Below are positions 7,883 to 16,067 of a stretch of DNA of 64,000 nt, in pieces; position 1 is the first letter of the stretch; every line of letters begins with the position of its first letter. Under the pieces are notes generated by a model. That model was given only the letters and a program-made list of their open reading frames with translations. It had not been told where the DNA came from and did not search any database. The stretch is taken from NCBI RefSeq assembly GCF_024244095.1, contig NW_026250686.1, positions 62,001 to 126,000 of the forward strand, in the 5' to 3' direction. The position numbers were made by a program, and so were the translations under genes. Origin of the DNA: Nematocida homosporus (lineage: Eukaryota; Microsporidia).

Positions 7883-10063
7883 TTAAGAATAGGCTTGTTG
7901 ATATGTATCATTAGAGATAGGGTAAAAAAAAGGAGATTGGGCGGTTTGGTCGAGACTTACCTTGGCTTTAGCTGTATGCTCATAAGCAGGGTCAGAATCG
8001 ATTTTAGGAATATATTTGAATTGTTGATAGAATGGATCTTTATCAGATACGTACGTGTGGGTCTTGGTATAGGCAGTGTAGCATGTGCCTTGGGCTATGC
8101 CGTGGTTGTATTGGATTAGTCGCTGGGCTAGATCATCTAGAATTTGGAGGGGTATTAGAGAAGGAGAGGCAACTGATGTGTGGCCTGGGGTTGAATATAG
8201 GTTGCATCCGAAATAAGCTAGGTATTGCTGGAACATCAAGGTATGACATAAAGAAGCTCGAGTGGTGGAAGGAATTGGGGCTTTGTCAATGAAATACTTT
8301 ACGAATGGCTGATAGTTATTAGGATCAAACCCTTTGAAAGCTAACTCTTGGATAGCTGGAGAACTGCCTTGTATACACTCCTTAAACAGGCCTAATAAGA
8401 TGGGTAAGGCCATGGACTCAGTTTCTTGTGGGCGTAGAAGTTCAAGTAGGGAATTATAGAGTAGAATAATCCGAGTTTGGAAGACGATTTGCTGGGATAG
8501 AATAGAAACAGCATTGTGGCGAGCAGTAAATTGGTATTTGTAGCAGGATAGGATATGGCGATAATTGACTGTAGAATTGGGGCCTACCGAAATGGGACTA
8601 ATAAAGGCATCTTGAGCAGATAGCAGTACTAAAGTTTCAGCTGTAATAATAGTTATGTTCTTATCTAAAATAGATACACAAAGATCTAAAAGTTGGGTAA
8701 TATAGTGGTAGGTCCGAATTGAGACAAGACCACAGTTATTAGTGGCAGCATTAGCTGAAGTCTGATGGGCTAAGAACAAGTACATAATGGTTTGGTTAAC
8801 TATAGAAGCAAATGGATAGTTTGGTTGGTGTTGCAGATAAACCAACTTCTCCAAAAACAAGCCAATTAACCACAAGCTCTTGTATTCCAACTCCAAGTAG
8901 CAACAAGTTAGCCGTTCCATCTTATCTATATCCATCGGCGTGCTGAAATCCAACGAAACCGATGATAGATACAAATTATCAAACAGCTTTATCAAGTAAG
9001 CAATCATTTGGTTACAAGGGGAAAACTCCTTACTGTACGAATGTGCATAAATAGTCAAGAACTTACCTAATTCCGTTATTCGATCGTGCATCTGTTTGAT
9101 AACATCAACTCGAGATCTTATTCGATGCAAAATTGCCCCACGTTCGCTTTTAGTCGCTACAACTCCGCCCAGAGTATAATCAAAAGCATTAGCCCAAAGC
9201 GAGACGCAACGGGTGCGTTGCACATGTAATGGACAAACAATGCAGGCGCGACTGGCCAATATAAGACGACTCAACACCATCAGATGCTCATTCATATTCT
9301 TAAGCGCCGAGGAAATATGCGCACCATCTAGCTCCTGGTCAGCTTGTAAAGTACTACTTTGAGTTACGTTAGTATCTTGAACTGGGTTGGTATCTTGGCA
9401 TTTGTCAACTTGTTGTCTTGTATTAGTACTTTGGGTTAGTATTGGGTTAGTATTTTGATAAGAGTTAGTATTTTGATACGAGTTGCTATTTTGTGAAACA
9501 TTATCATTTTGATACGAGTTGCTATTTTGAGAAACATTATCATTTTGATACGAGTTACTACTTTGAGAAATATTATCATTTTGATAAGAGTTACTACTTT
9601 GATATGGGTTGCTATTCGTAGTCAAGTCAACTATTGGGTTAGTATTTTGATTTAAGCCATTATTATCAGGAGCATAAATTCGGCCAGCATCTAAGTCATA
9701 ACACATACCATCATTTTGATAGGAACTAACATCCGAATTAAAGTTATAGCCTCCACTCGTACCTAAGCATGCATTGTAATTAGGCGCCATACCACTATTC
9801 ATATACATAGATGAATTTGAAGTTGTATTATAATACATACCATTCTCATCTATATTTGAAGTCGACTGCCAAGATGCCGAGTCAGGCACCTCCCTACGCA
9901 CAGGAGGTTGACCAAGTCTTGTATCATCCACTGGTGCTAAAGGCAAAGCACCAGGCAAGTAACTTTCATTCATATCTATATTATTAGGATCCATTGTCGC
10001 ACTTCCCAACCACGCATTCCATCCATTCACAATCAGCACAAGGTATATTAGATAGGCTTTCAT
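7883..10063 (-). CDS. Large secreted protein with Asn/Gln/Ser repeats
   Basis: Unrecognised 726-aa protein. The first ~21 residues form a signal peptide (MKAYLIYLVLIVNGWNAWLG). Residues ~100-240 are rich in Asn, Gln, Ser and Tyr with imperfect tandem units of the type SYQND-N-(I/V)-SQ. The remaining ~450 residues are a mostly helical, Cys-containing region without a motif I know and without an obvious transmembrane segment. It reads as a lineage-specific secreted or spore-wall/host-interface protein, which is inference from the signal peptide and composition only. ATG 10063 gives a good signal peptide. Downstream DNA is C/A-rich. Confidence 0.8.
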   Translation of the reverse strand: MKAYLIYLVLIVNGWNAWLGSATMDPNNIDMNESYLPGALPLAPVDDTRLGQPPVRREVPDSASWQSTSNIDENGMYYNTTSNSSMYMNSGMAPNYNACLGTSGGYNFNSDVSSYQNDGMCYDLDAGRIYAPDNNGLNQNTNPIVDLTTNSNPYQSSNSYQNDNISQSSNSYQNDNVSQNSNSYQNDNVSQNSNSYQNTNSYQNTNPILTQSTNTRQQVDKCQDTNPVQDTNVTQSSTLQADQELDGAHISSALKNMNEHLMVLSRLILASRACIVCPLHVQRTRCVSLWANAFDYTLGGVVATKSERGAILHRIRSRVDVIKQMHDRITELGKFLTIYAHSYSKEFSPCNQMIAYLIKLFDNLYLSSVSLDFSTPMDIDKMERLTCCYLELEYKSLWLIGLFLEKLVYLQHQPNYPFASIVNQTIMYLFLAHQTSANAATNNCGLVSIRTYHYITQLLDLCVSILDKNITIITAETLVLLSAQDAFISPISVGPNSTVNYRHILSCYKYQFTARHNAVSILSQQIVFQTRIILLYNSLLELLRPQETESMALPILLGLFKECIQGSSPAIQELAFKGFDPNNYQPFVKYFIDKAPIPSTTRASLCHTLMFQQYLAYFGCNLYSTPGHTSVASPSLIPLQILDDLAQRLIQYNHGIAQGTCYTAYTKTHTYVSDKDPFYQQFKYIPKIDSDPAYEHTAKAKVSLDQTAQSPFFYPISNDTYQQAYS

Positions 10064-10565
10064 ATCTAATTCAAAACTTTACTTTAATTATACACCAAAT
10101 CCCCATAGCTTATCTAAACCCAGCCCAAACCAAATCAACTCAATACTAACTCACCTCAACCTTTATTCATACTAACGCATCTTACTACCATCACCACAAC
10201 ACCTCACATACCTATCTCTACCTACTACGCAAAGTTCGACCACCCCCTTAACCTACTCCATACCCGTTCAATTCCCTCCTTTATCCCAATAAGCACTCCC
10301 AACCCAACCCATACACTCCCAGCCAACCCACCGTCCAAATCAGCACACACTATCTCAACCCAACCCAACTCAACCCAAACTCTCCCTATCTCTTTTATGA
10401 GTTTTTAAAATCACAGATTAAGATAAGATAAGATAAGTTGTTACTAAATCAAATCAAACACCAACTAAACACCAACCCAATACTAACCAAACACCAACTA
10501 AATACCAACCCAATCTGTCTTTATTAAGATATCTATATCTATACTGAACAGTCCAATTTTTTGCA
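10064..10565. repeat. C/A-rich divergent intergenic region
   Basis: Pentamer-like C/A-rich DNA along its full length, with AGATAAG repeats near 10420-10440. Unlike most divergent gaps here, the polarity does not switch in the middle. No gene seen. Confidence 0.55.
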
Positions 10566-10910
10566 ATGGTTATTCCTCCGGCGATAAACAAGAAGCTTAG
10601 AGCATGTTTAGGCTGTTCTCTAGTGAAGACTCAATCTCAGTTCAAAGAATCAGGTTGTGATAATTGTGTTATGCTAAGAATGAAAGATAGTACAGATAAT
10701 GTTCTTGATTGTACTACAGATAGGTTTTCTGGTCTAATTGCTATCATTAATGCTAAGAGTTCTTGGATGGCTAGATGGCAACATCTAGATGGATATACAC
10801 AAGGTCTTTATGCCATTACTATGGATGGAGATCTACCCGAAAGTAAAATCATGGCCTTAGAAAGAGCCGGACGTACATACATCCCCAGAGATAAGTCCTT
10901 TGCCATCTAG
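10566..10910 (+). CDS. SPT4: Transcription elongation factor Spt4
   Basis: A 114-aa subunit of the Spt4-Spt5 (DSIF) elongation factor bound to RNA polymerase II. The zinc ribbon is complete: Cys14, Cys17 (RACLGCSLVKT) and Cys31, Cys34 (GCDNC), followed by family motifs VLDCTTDRFSGLIA, SWMARWQ, GLYAI and the final RDKS. Length is normal for Spt4. ATG 10566 follows an ATTTTTTG tract. The last codons and stop are partly duplicated about 76 bp downstream (10965-10990). Identification is secure. Confidence 0.95.
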   Translation: MVIPPAINKKLRACLGCSLVKTQSQFKESGCDNCVMLRMKDSTDNVLDCTTDRFSGLIAIINAKSSWMARWQHLDGYTQGLYAITMDGDLPESKIMALERAGRTYIPRDKSFAI

Positions 10911-11054
10911 GTAAGTTAAGGTAAGATAAGATAAGTGAAGATAAGTGACGTCATCAGTTAAGATAAGATAAGTCCTTTGCCATCTAGGTATGTGACGTCA
11001 TAAGATCTACTAAAATAACGTTATAAGATAAGATAAGCTAACTTATTTATTAGG
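10911..11054. repeat. Short repeat region with duplicated Spt4 3' end and two TGACGTCA sites
   Basis: GATAAGTCCTTTGCCATCTAGGTA at the end of Spt4 recurs at about 10966-10989. Each copy is followed by a TGACGTCA palindrome (10946-10953 and 10993-11000), and AAGATAAG units fill the rest. This looks like a small local tandem duplication. Confidence 0.8.
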
Positions 11055-12194
11055 TTAAATAAAGAGGGCAACTATAACGATAAGACCACCAATAGTAAAA
11101 GTCTTGATAGCTGCAGCTGAACTAGTAGCTAGAGATTCAACCTTAGGAATGATTTTCTTAGCAGGACCCATAATTAAAGCAGCTGCCTTCCCATTTTGAT
11201 TATTATTGAGATTAGATTTAGCATTATTTTGATTCTGCTTTTGATTTTTGATAAGCATACTAACCCAATCGTTATTATGCATATCACCACCCATATCACC
11301 TAACATAATAGCACTTGGCTCACTTGAAGTCTCAATCCCTGTATTATCCTGATAGTTAAGTAACTGATACCCATGGTTAGTCATTAAACTGATAAGATCA
11401 GATACAGAATTAACAGAATTAATATACTTATCTCTTAAAACAAGAACAAAGGAATTAGATAAGGGATCAGATTGAGATATTAACTCAGATAAAGTACTAA
11501 TAAATTGTGGATCTTCATAGTCATGTAAATCATAATTTGGCTCACTAACTATTAGACCTAAAGAACAAGCATACTCTACATCAGCAGATGAATAACCTTC
11601 CTTAGGTAAACGAACACTTAAAGGTGTCCAACCTAATCGCTTCTTAAAAGCATTAAAAGCAGCTAGAATATGTTGCTGAGACTCAGCTAAAGAAAGACTC
11701 TTTAAATCAACTGTACTAACTACGGCTAAACCAACTACATGGTTTAGTCTAAGCATCTCCTTAACTAAAGGTAGAGTAGTACTAGTTACTTTAAAAGGAT
11801 CAATATGAAAAGCACAAGTTACTTTATGCTGGGCTAGAATAGAAAGTAGTTGCCTAGTATTACTACAAGGACCTTCATCAAAAGAAAGAGAAAACCCGCC
11901 TAAAACAGTACCACCATTAACTACCATAGCTTGTCTTCGTTCGTAGTCCTCTTCATTAGCTATATCATCAGCTAACTTATTAAGGACAGTTGGGTCTGGG
12001 TTATTGATGGCTTCATCTAAGACTTGGGCTAGAAGGGACTGCGAAGCAAGGGGGTCGTCATAGAGGTTATAGGGGTAGGGGGTTAGACCATCTGGGGTAG
12101 TAGTAGTAGTAGTAGTAGTAGGGATGGGGTAGTAGACGAAGGCGTGGGTTAGAGAGAGAAAGAGAGAAAGTGAGAGGAATAGGTTAGTATGCAT
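11055..12194 (-). CDS. Chitin/polysaccharide deacetylase-like surface protein, probably inactive
   Basis: 379 aa with a signal peptide (about 1-18), a poly-Thr stretch at 26-33 and a NodB-type deacetylase domain from about 95 to 300. A hydrophobic C-terminal tail at about 358-379 suggests a membrane or GPI anchor. Motif 1 reads FDEGP (105-109) where active enzymes have FDDGP. Motif 2, normally H(S/T)xxH, reads VVSTVD and lacks both metal-binding His. An RxP of motif 3 remains. Microsporidia are known to carry a surface chitin-deacetylase-like protein with doubtful activity, so a non-catalytic spore-wall role is inferred. A CArG-like box lies 41 bp upstream of the ATG. Confidence 0.85.
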   Translation of the reverse strand: MHTNLFLSLSLFLSLTHAFVYYPIPTTTTTTTTPDGLTPYPYNLYDDPLASQSLLAQVLDEAINNPDPTVLNKLADDIANEEDYERRQAMVVNGGTVLGGFSLSFDEGPCSNTRQLLSILAQHKVTCAFHIDPFKVTSTTLPLVKEMLRLNHVVGLAVVSTVDLKSLSLAESQQHILAAFNAFKKRLGWTPLSVRLPKEGYSSADVEYACSLGLIVSEPNYDLHDYEDPQFISTLSELISQSDPLSNSFVLVLRDKYINSVNSVSDLISLMTNHGYQLLNYQDNTGIETSSEPSAIMLGDMGGDMHNNDWVSMLIKNQKQNQNNAKSNLNNNQNGKAAALIMGPAKKIIPKVESLATSSAAAIKTFTIGGLIVIVALFI

Positions 12195-12234
12195 ATGACC
12201 TTAATATGGCTTTTCTTATATAGTTTGAGGATTA

Positions 12235-12244
12235 CCTTATTAGG
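12235..12244. promoter_or_regulatory. CArG-like box upstream of the deacetylase-like gene
   Basis: CCTTATTAGG within the imperfect palindrome 12231-12247, 41 bp upstream of ATG 12194. Position and sequence match boxes before 2856 and 14157. Further out (12262-12313) another stem-loop pairs CTTTTTAGAACG-like and TTCTGAAAAAGG-like arms. Confidence 0.5.
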
Positions 12245-12559
12245 AATATTCCTTTTTGATCCACAACTGCGTTTTTCCTTTTTAGAACGCAAATATATTC
12301 TGAAAAAGGAAAGTGGATTTTAGTTGAAGCTTAAGTTAATGACTTTATTTTTTACCCCCTGCAAATCGCAGCCAGGAATAAATTAAGTAAAAATTCAGTT
12401 TAAGTTTAAATTAAGTAAAAATTAAATTAAGTTTAAGTTTGAATTATTTTAAGTTCGTCTTGTATTAGTATTTAAATAATAAAAATATAATCTTATCTAT
12501 ATTTAGATAACAAATTTAACATAACATAATCCAATCTTATCTTGATTTATTGTAGGGTT

Positions 12560-12845
12560 GTGTAGTGCCCATGGGATGGATAACATCCATTAGCCAATAC
12601 ATACTCCATTAAAGACATTCCTTGAGACGAACACCGGTACCTTTTATTAAGTAAATATGACTGTAAGTGAGAGGATGACGTCATATCGAAGTATATCGTA
12701 GATATGCAAAACTAATTTGGTTATAAGACCCTGATTCTATTAAAGTTGCGTGTTAGTATTGGTTTAGTACTAAGTAGTGAGTAGCTTGCCAGTGATCAGG
12801 TTGATCGTTGTGAGAAATGAGTAGTGGTCGTATGACAGCACTACA
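12560..12845 (+). repeat. R1 dispersed repeat, most complete copy
   Basis: Blocks in order: CATACTCCATTAAAGACATTCCTTGAG, ACCTTTTATTAAGTAAATATGA, TGACGTCATATCGAAGTAT, ATTCTATTAAAGTTG, GCCAGTGATCAGGTTGATC, ending with the hairpin GTAGTG(12)CACTAC at 12821-12844. Other copies: 50150-50340, 52790-53040 and 60670-60840 on plus; 7475-7580, 15640-15845 and 55920-56205 on minus. No coding potential. Confidence 0.8.
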
Positions 12846-13080
12846 GGTTGTTAGATACCCACTACTTCTTTCTCATTTCAAAACACTATTTATTGACTGA
12901 TCGCATTCTTATTAGTATGGGGTTAGTAGAGAATTCGAATCATATCAAATCTTAACCGATACCTTGGGATTAGTTACAATTTAAGTATGACGTCATTTTT
13001 GCATTCATCTTCGTCTACATTCAATAAATAGTCGATTATGCCGTATCAAAGTATGTCACTTGTTGTACGTTTCTAGCAGG
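12845..13080 (+). repeat. R2 dispersed repeat
   Basis: Blocks: CCCACTACTTCTTTCTCAT, GATCGCATTCTTA, GAATTCGAATCATATCAAA, TTTAAGTATGACGTCATTTT, TTCAATAAATAGTCGA, TATCAAAGTATGTCACTTG and TTGTACGTTTCTAG. Also at about 3340-3520 and 18189-18455. Its right end overlaps the outer end of R3. Confidence 0.8.
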
Positions 13081-13271
13081 ACATTTCGGGTTTTTACAAG
13101 ACGGGTAGAAAATTACCTAATAAGGAAATTTTCCTGTTTATAAATAGACCTGCAAATCAATAAAAGCGAAAGTTTGAAAGATGGACTGAAGAAAACAACT
13201 GGGCCACCGGTTTTATTTTTGTTTAGCTTATTGATTTTGAGATGACGTCATCTTTTGCTTTTCGTTGGGCT
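13062..13271 (-). repeat. Left arm of a 210-bp inverted repeat (contains inverted R3)
   Basis: The reverse complement matches 14341-14550 with about 11 differences counted by eye. It includes R3 (13062-13201), TGACGTCA (13243-13250) and the final ~44 bp of the coding region of the gene it flanks. Confidence 0.9.
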
Positions 13272-14157
13272 TGTTTATTGGTACACGTTTAAGTTTGCTT
13301 AGCAGTTGTTGGTATTGTTGTTTTAGGGACACTAGCCTACTGTGCTTGGCCAGGATCATTTGTCTTACTTTTTGTACTTGTTGATGCATGTTGCCTGATT
13401 CTAATCCACTGAGGTAGCCGTCTAGTTCTATTACTTGATCTTCTATTGCCCGAGAGCTCCAATTTATCTGAGCTATAAGGAATTCTACTTGGGTCCGTAA
13501 TGGCTGTTGGTCGAGTGTTTGTGGTTCAGCTATTTGGGGTTCTAAGCCACCGTTTACTAATGGGAGTAGTCTGTGTAGATCAAAAGTGTACGTCGCTATT
13601 AGGTCGTCATACGATTTTCCGTTTAATCCAACGCTTATTTCCTTCGCCCGCTTTTGTTCTTCAGCCGTTAGTGTTTGTTTTAAAGTGCTTGGTTGGTTTG
13701 GGCGTGTTGTAGTGCGCTCAACTGGAGTTATTGTGCGATCTTCCCCCTGGAATGCAGCCAAACTCTCACCAGCATCATCTTGAATAGGCCATCCCGATGT
13801 AGAGGATTGGTCATCAAGATCTTGATAATCGTAACCAGAAGACCACTTGTATTTACCGAATGGATAATCTGTCTCCTCTTCAACTATCAGCTTATTCTTA
13901 GATGATTTCCGATAAGTAGCAACTAATACGGTAATAATTCCTATTACTAATGCTAAACCTGCGATAGCACTAATTAATGGTACGAGAATGCCACTTATAT
14001 CGAAGGACGACGCAATGGTTGGCTTGGTCTCTGTTGTTTTTGTAAGGAGGTATATATCCGTCAGTAGTTCACGAAGTTCAGTAGAGGGGGATTCTATATT
14101 ACTCTTAAAGTAGTGTCGAACAAATTCAGTAAATTCTTGTTGATCGATACTACTCAT
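13228..14157 (-). CDS. Single-pass membrane protein inside an inverted-repeat cassette
   Basis: Unrecognised 309-aa paralogue of the gene at 2023-2856. A transmembrane segment lies at about 57-81, followed by YRKSSKNK and a polar region with QSSTSG, LTAEEQ, a DGYL motif and QQYQQLL near the end. Its N-terminal part is ~20 residues longer than in the paralogue. The last ~15 codons and the stop lie inside the left 210-bp arm, so the 3' end of the gene exists as an inverted copy in the right arm. A CArG-like box is 42 bp upstream. The name of the family is unknown to me; a role at a membrane surface is only inferred. Confidence 0.75.
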   Translation of the reverse strand: MSSIDQQEFTEFVRHYFKSNIESPSTELRELLTDIYLLTKTTETKPTIASSFDISGILVPLISAIAGLALVIGIITVLVATYRKSSKNKLIVEEETDYPFGKYKWSSGYDYQDLDDQSSTSGWPIQDDAGESLAAFQGEDRTITPVERTTTRPNQPSTLKQTLTAEEQKRAKEISVGLNGKSYDDLIATYTFDLHRLLPLVNGGLEPQIAEPQTLDQQPLRTQVEFLIAQINWSSRAIEDQVIELDGYLSGLESGNMHQQVQKVRQMILAKHSRLVSLKQQYQQLLSKLKRVPINKPNEKQKMTSSQNQ

Positions 14158-14198
14158 TAATACTGATAAAAAACCGAGATTTATAATTTGAAAAATTT

Positions 14199-14208
14199 CC
14201 TAATAAGG
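14199..14208. promoter_or_regulatory. CArG-like box in a palindrome
   Basis: CCTAATAAGG inside the palindrome 14194-14213, 42 bp upstream of ATG 14157. The surrounding 100 bp are conserved with the upstream region of the paralogue at 2856. Confidence 0.5.
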
Positions 14209-14340
14209 AAATTATTCCGTTGCCAAAAAATGAATTTTGAATTGATGAATTAAAATCCGAATAAAAATCGATTAAATCCATTGGTTAATACAACTTCTAT
14301 CAAAACTATATCTCAAGTAAGTAACAACTTTTATTAGCAA

Positions 14341-14550
14341 AGCCCAACGAAAAGCAAAAGATGACGTCATCTCAAAATCAATAAGCTAAACAAAAATAAA
14401 ACCGTTGACCCAGTTGTTTTCTTCAGTCCATCTTTCAAACTCTCGTCTTTATTGATTTGCAGGTCGATTTATAGACAAGAAAATTTCCTTATTAGGTAAT
14501 TTTCTAGCCGTCTTGTAAAAACCCGAAATGTCCTGTTAGAAACATACAAC
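14341..14550 (+). repeat. Right arm of the 210-bp inverted repeat (contains R3)
   Basis: R3 in plus orientation (14411-14550) with CCTTATTAGG at 14487-14496, TGACGTCA at 14362-14369, and a copy of the 3' end of the neighbouring gene. I see no clear target-site duplication outside the arms. Confidence 0.9.
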
Positions 14551-14632
14551 AACAAACATAACATGATTATAATCCTATCCTATCTCACTACCATAACAAA
14601 ATACAACTTAAATCTCATCTTATTTTGAACAA

Positions 14633-15388
14633 TTATTTTTGATTTAAGATAGCAGCTATCTCCTTTTCCTTTTCATTCTTCTCTTGTTCTAAGAGATCAA
14701 CTCCTTCTTGGAATCTCTTCCTTAGAATTGGATTAGTAATTGTTTCTAGTTGCTCTTTCTTCTCTTGTAATTTAATCAGTAGATCTTTAAGTTCTTCTTC
14801 TTTCTTAGATAGCTCTTCGTTATCTTGTTCAGTAGTTAGTGGTTCTATAGTTCTGGTTATCTTTTCACTCTCCATTAGATTAAGTTCTATCTCGGCTGCT
14901 AAAGATGAAACATCTTCTTCTGATTCATCACCTTCATCCTTATTCATTACCTGTACATCTACTCTTAAGGCTTCTTTATCCATCTCTAAGAGACGAGCAA
15001 CGGCCTTCTCTATCTCTTCAATGATAGGAGCTTTAGTAAGACGTTGTCGGAAGCGGCGGTTACGAACGTACTTCATAGGAGGAGTAAGACCTGATAGAGA
15101 AGCTTCTTCTGCTATCTTTTGGGCATTGGCTGAATCATCTGAGAAAACAAAGATCTTTGATATGTCAGCTATCTTAATAAACTGTTTGTTATCTAAAGTC
15201 TTATGAGATTCAACAATACAAGGTAGATCTACTAAGTATCCGGTGTATGTCTTACCTTCATAGGTTAAAATACCTTCTTTACTGGAAATCATCTTAATTG
15301 TTATTTTATGAACGGCTCCTTTCTTAACATCTTCATTGAGCTTATCTTTGATACTCTCGGGGGGACGAATAATGAACTGGTCTTCCAT
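14633..15388 (-). CDS. TAF7: TFIID subunit Taf7
   Basis: 251 aa. The N-terminal TAFII55 domain (about 1-120) shows QFIIRPPESI, then YTGYLVDLPCIVESHKTLD and KIADISKIFVF, which match the Taf7 core that contacts Taf1 in TFIID. An RNRRFRQRL segment at about 108-116 corresponds to the family's basic stretch. The C-terminal half is acidic and coiled-coil forming (about 190-250, KKEEELKDLLIKLQEKKEQLE). Length is shorter than yeast Taf7. ATG follows CTTTTTT. It acts in RNA polymerase II initiation, like other genes in the window (Tfb5, Med18-like). Confidence 0.88.
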   Translation of the reverse strand: MEDQFIIRPPESIKDKLNEDVKKGAVHKITIKMISSKEGILTYEGKTYTGYLVDLPCIVESHKTLDNKQFIKIADISKIFVFSDDSANAQKIAEEASLSGLTPPMKYVRNRRFRQRLTKAPIIEEIEKAVARLLEMDKEALRVDVQVMNKDEGDESEEDVSSLAAEIELNLMESEKITRTIEPLTTEQDNEELSKKEEELKDLLIKLQEKKEQLETITNPILRKRFQEGVDLLEQEKNEKEKEIAAILNQK

Positions 15389-16067
15389 AAAAAAGAAAAG
15401 AGATTGGAGTTAGTATTGAGTTGGGTTGAGTTGAGATTGGGTTGGATTGAGTTGGGTTTGGGTTTGGATTGAGTTGTGTTGGATTGGGTTGAGTTGGGTT
15501 ATGTTATCTTAAGTTGTTATTTTGATTAAATAGTTGGTAGATCTTGATAAGAGTTTAAGTTAGAGTTTAGGTAAGTTGAATTGAAGTAGTTGCTCAATAG
15601 AGTACTACCTAGATAATAAATTAGATATTGACATAGTCCAATGTACTGTTGTCATACGGCCACTCCCAGTACTAACACTGCCAACACTATACCAATGCGA
15701 TCAACCTGATCACTGGCTTAGTACACACTACTTATTAATACTAACTTAGTATGACGTCATCTTATTTTAACACACCCATATTTATCTAATAAACGGTACC
15801 CACACTTATCACAAGGAATCTCTTTACTAGAGTATGTATTAGTTAAGTATTAGTTAAGTATTGAGTTAAGTATTAGTTAAGTATTAGTTAAGTATTAGTT
15901 AAGTATTGAGTTAAGTATTGGGTTGGTATAATAATCTAACTCAACTCAACCCAATCTAAACTAAACATAACATAACTCAAACTAAACTTAAGTTAGTGTC
16001 ATTTAATGTGTTGTTTAAATCAAAAGCAAAACCAAAACGTAAGATAAGATAGCCCAAATCAATTTAT
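15389..16067. repeat. Intergenic G/T tracts and inverted R1
   Basis: 15400-15520 is GGGTTGAGTTG-type DNA upstream of Taf7. An R1 copy on the minus strand spans about 15640-15845 (TGACGTCA at 15752-15759), followed by TTAGTTAAGTA tandem units (about 15838-15920) and C/A-rich DNA before the kinase stop. No gene. Confidence 0.7.
15640..15845 (-). repeat. R1 dispersed repeat, minus orientation
   Basis: It reads GATCAACCTGATCACTGGC, TATGACGTCATCTTATT, TAATAAACGGTACCCAC and ACTAGAGTATGTATTAG, the reverse complement of R1 blocks. The terminal hairpin region is degenerate. Confidence 0.75.

Larger units (their letters stand above)
12195..13227. repeat. Intergenic block of R1, R2 and inverted R3
   Basis: After the deacetylase promoter comes AT-rich DNA with TTAAGT/TTAAAT units (12320-12480). 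Then R1 (about 12560-12845), R2 (about 12845-13080) and the inverted R3 (13062-13201) abut or overlap. TGACGTCA occurs at 12676-12683 and 12988-12995. No gene. Confidence 0.75.
14158..14632. repeat. Promoter of the cassette gene plus right inverted-repeat arm
   Basis: 14158-14290 is a conserved upstream region shared with 2857-2990. The right 210-bp arm follows at 14341-14550. The rest is AT-rich, with nothing coding. Confidence 0.7.
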
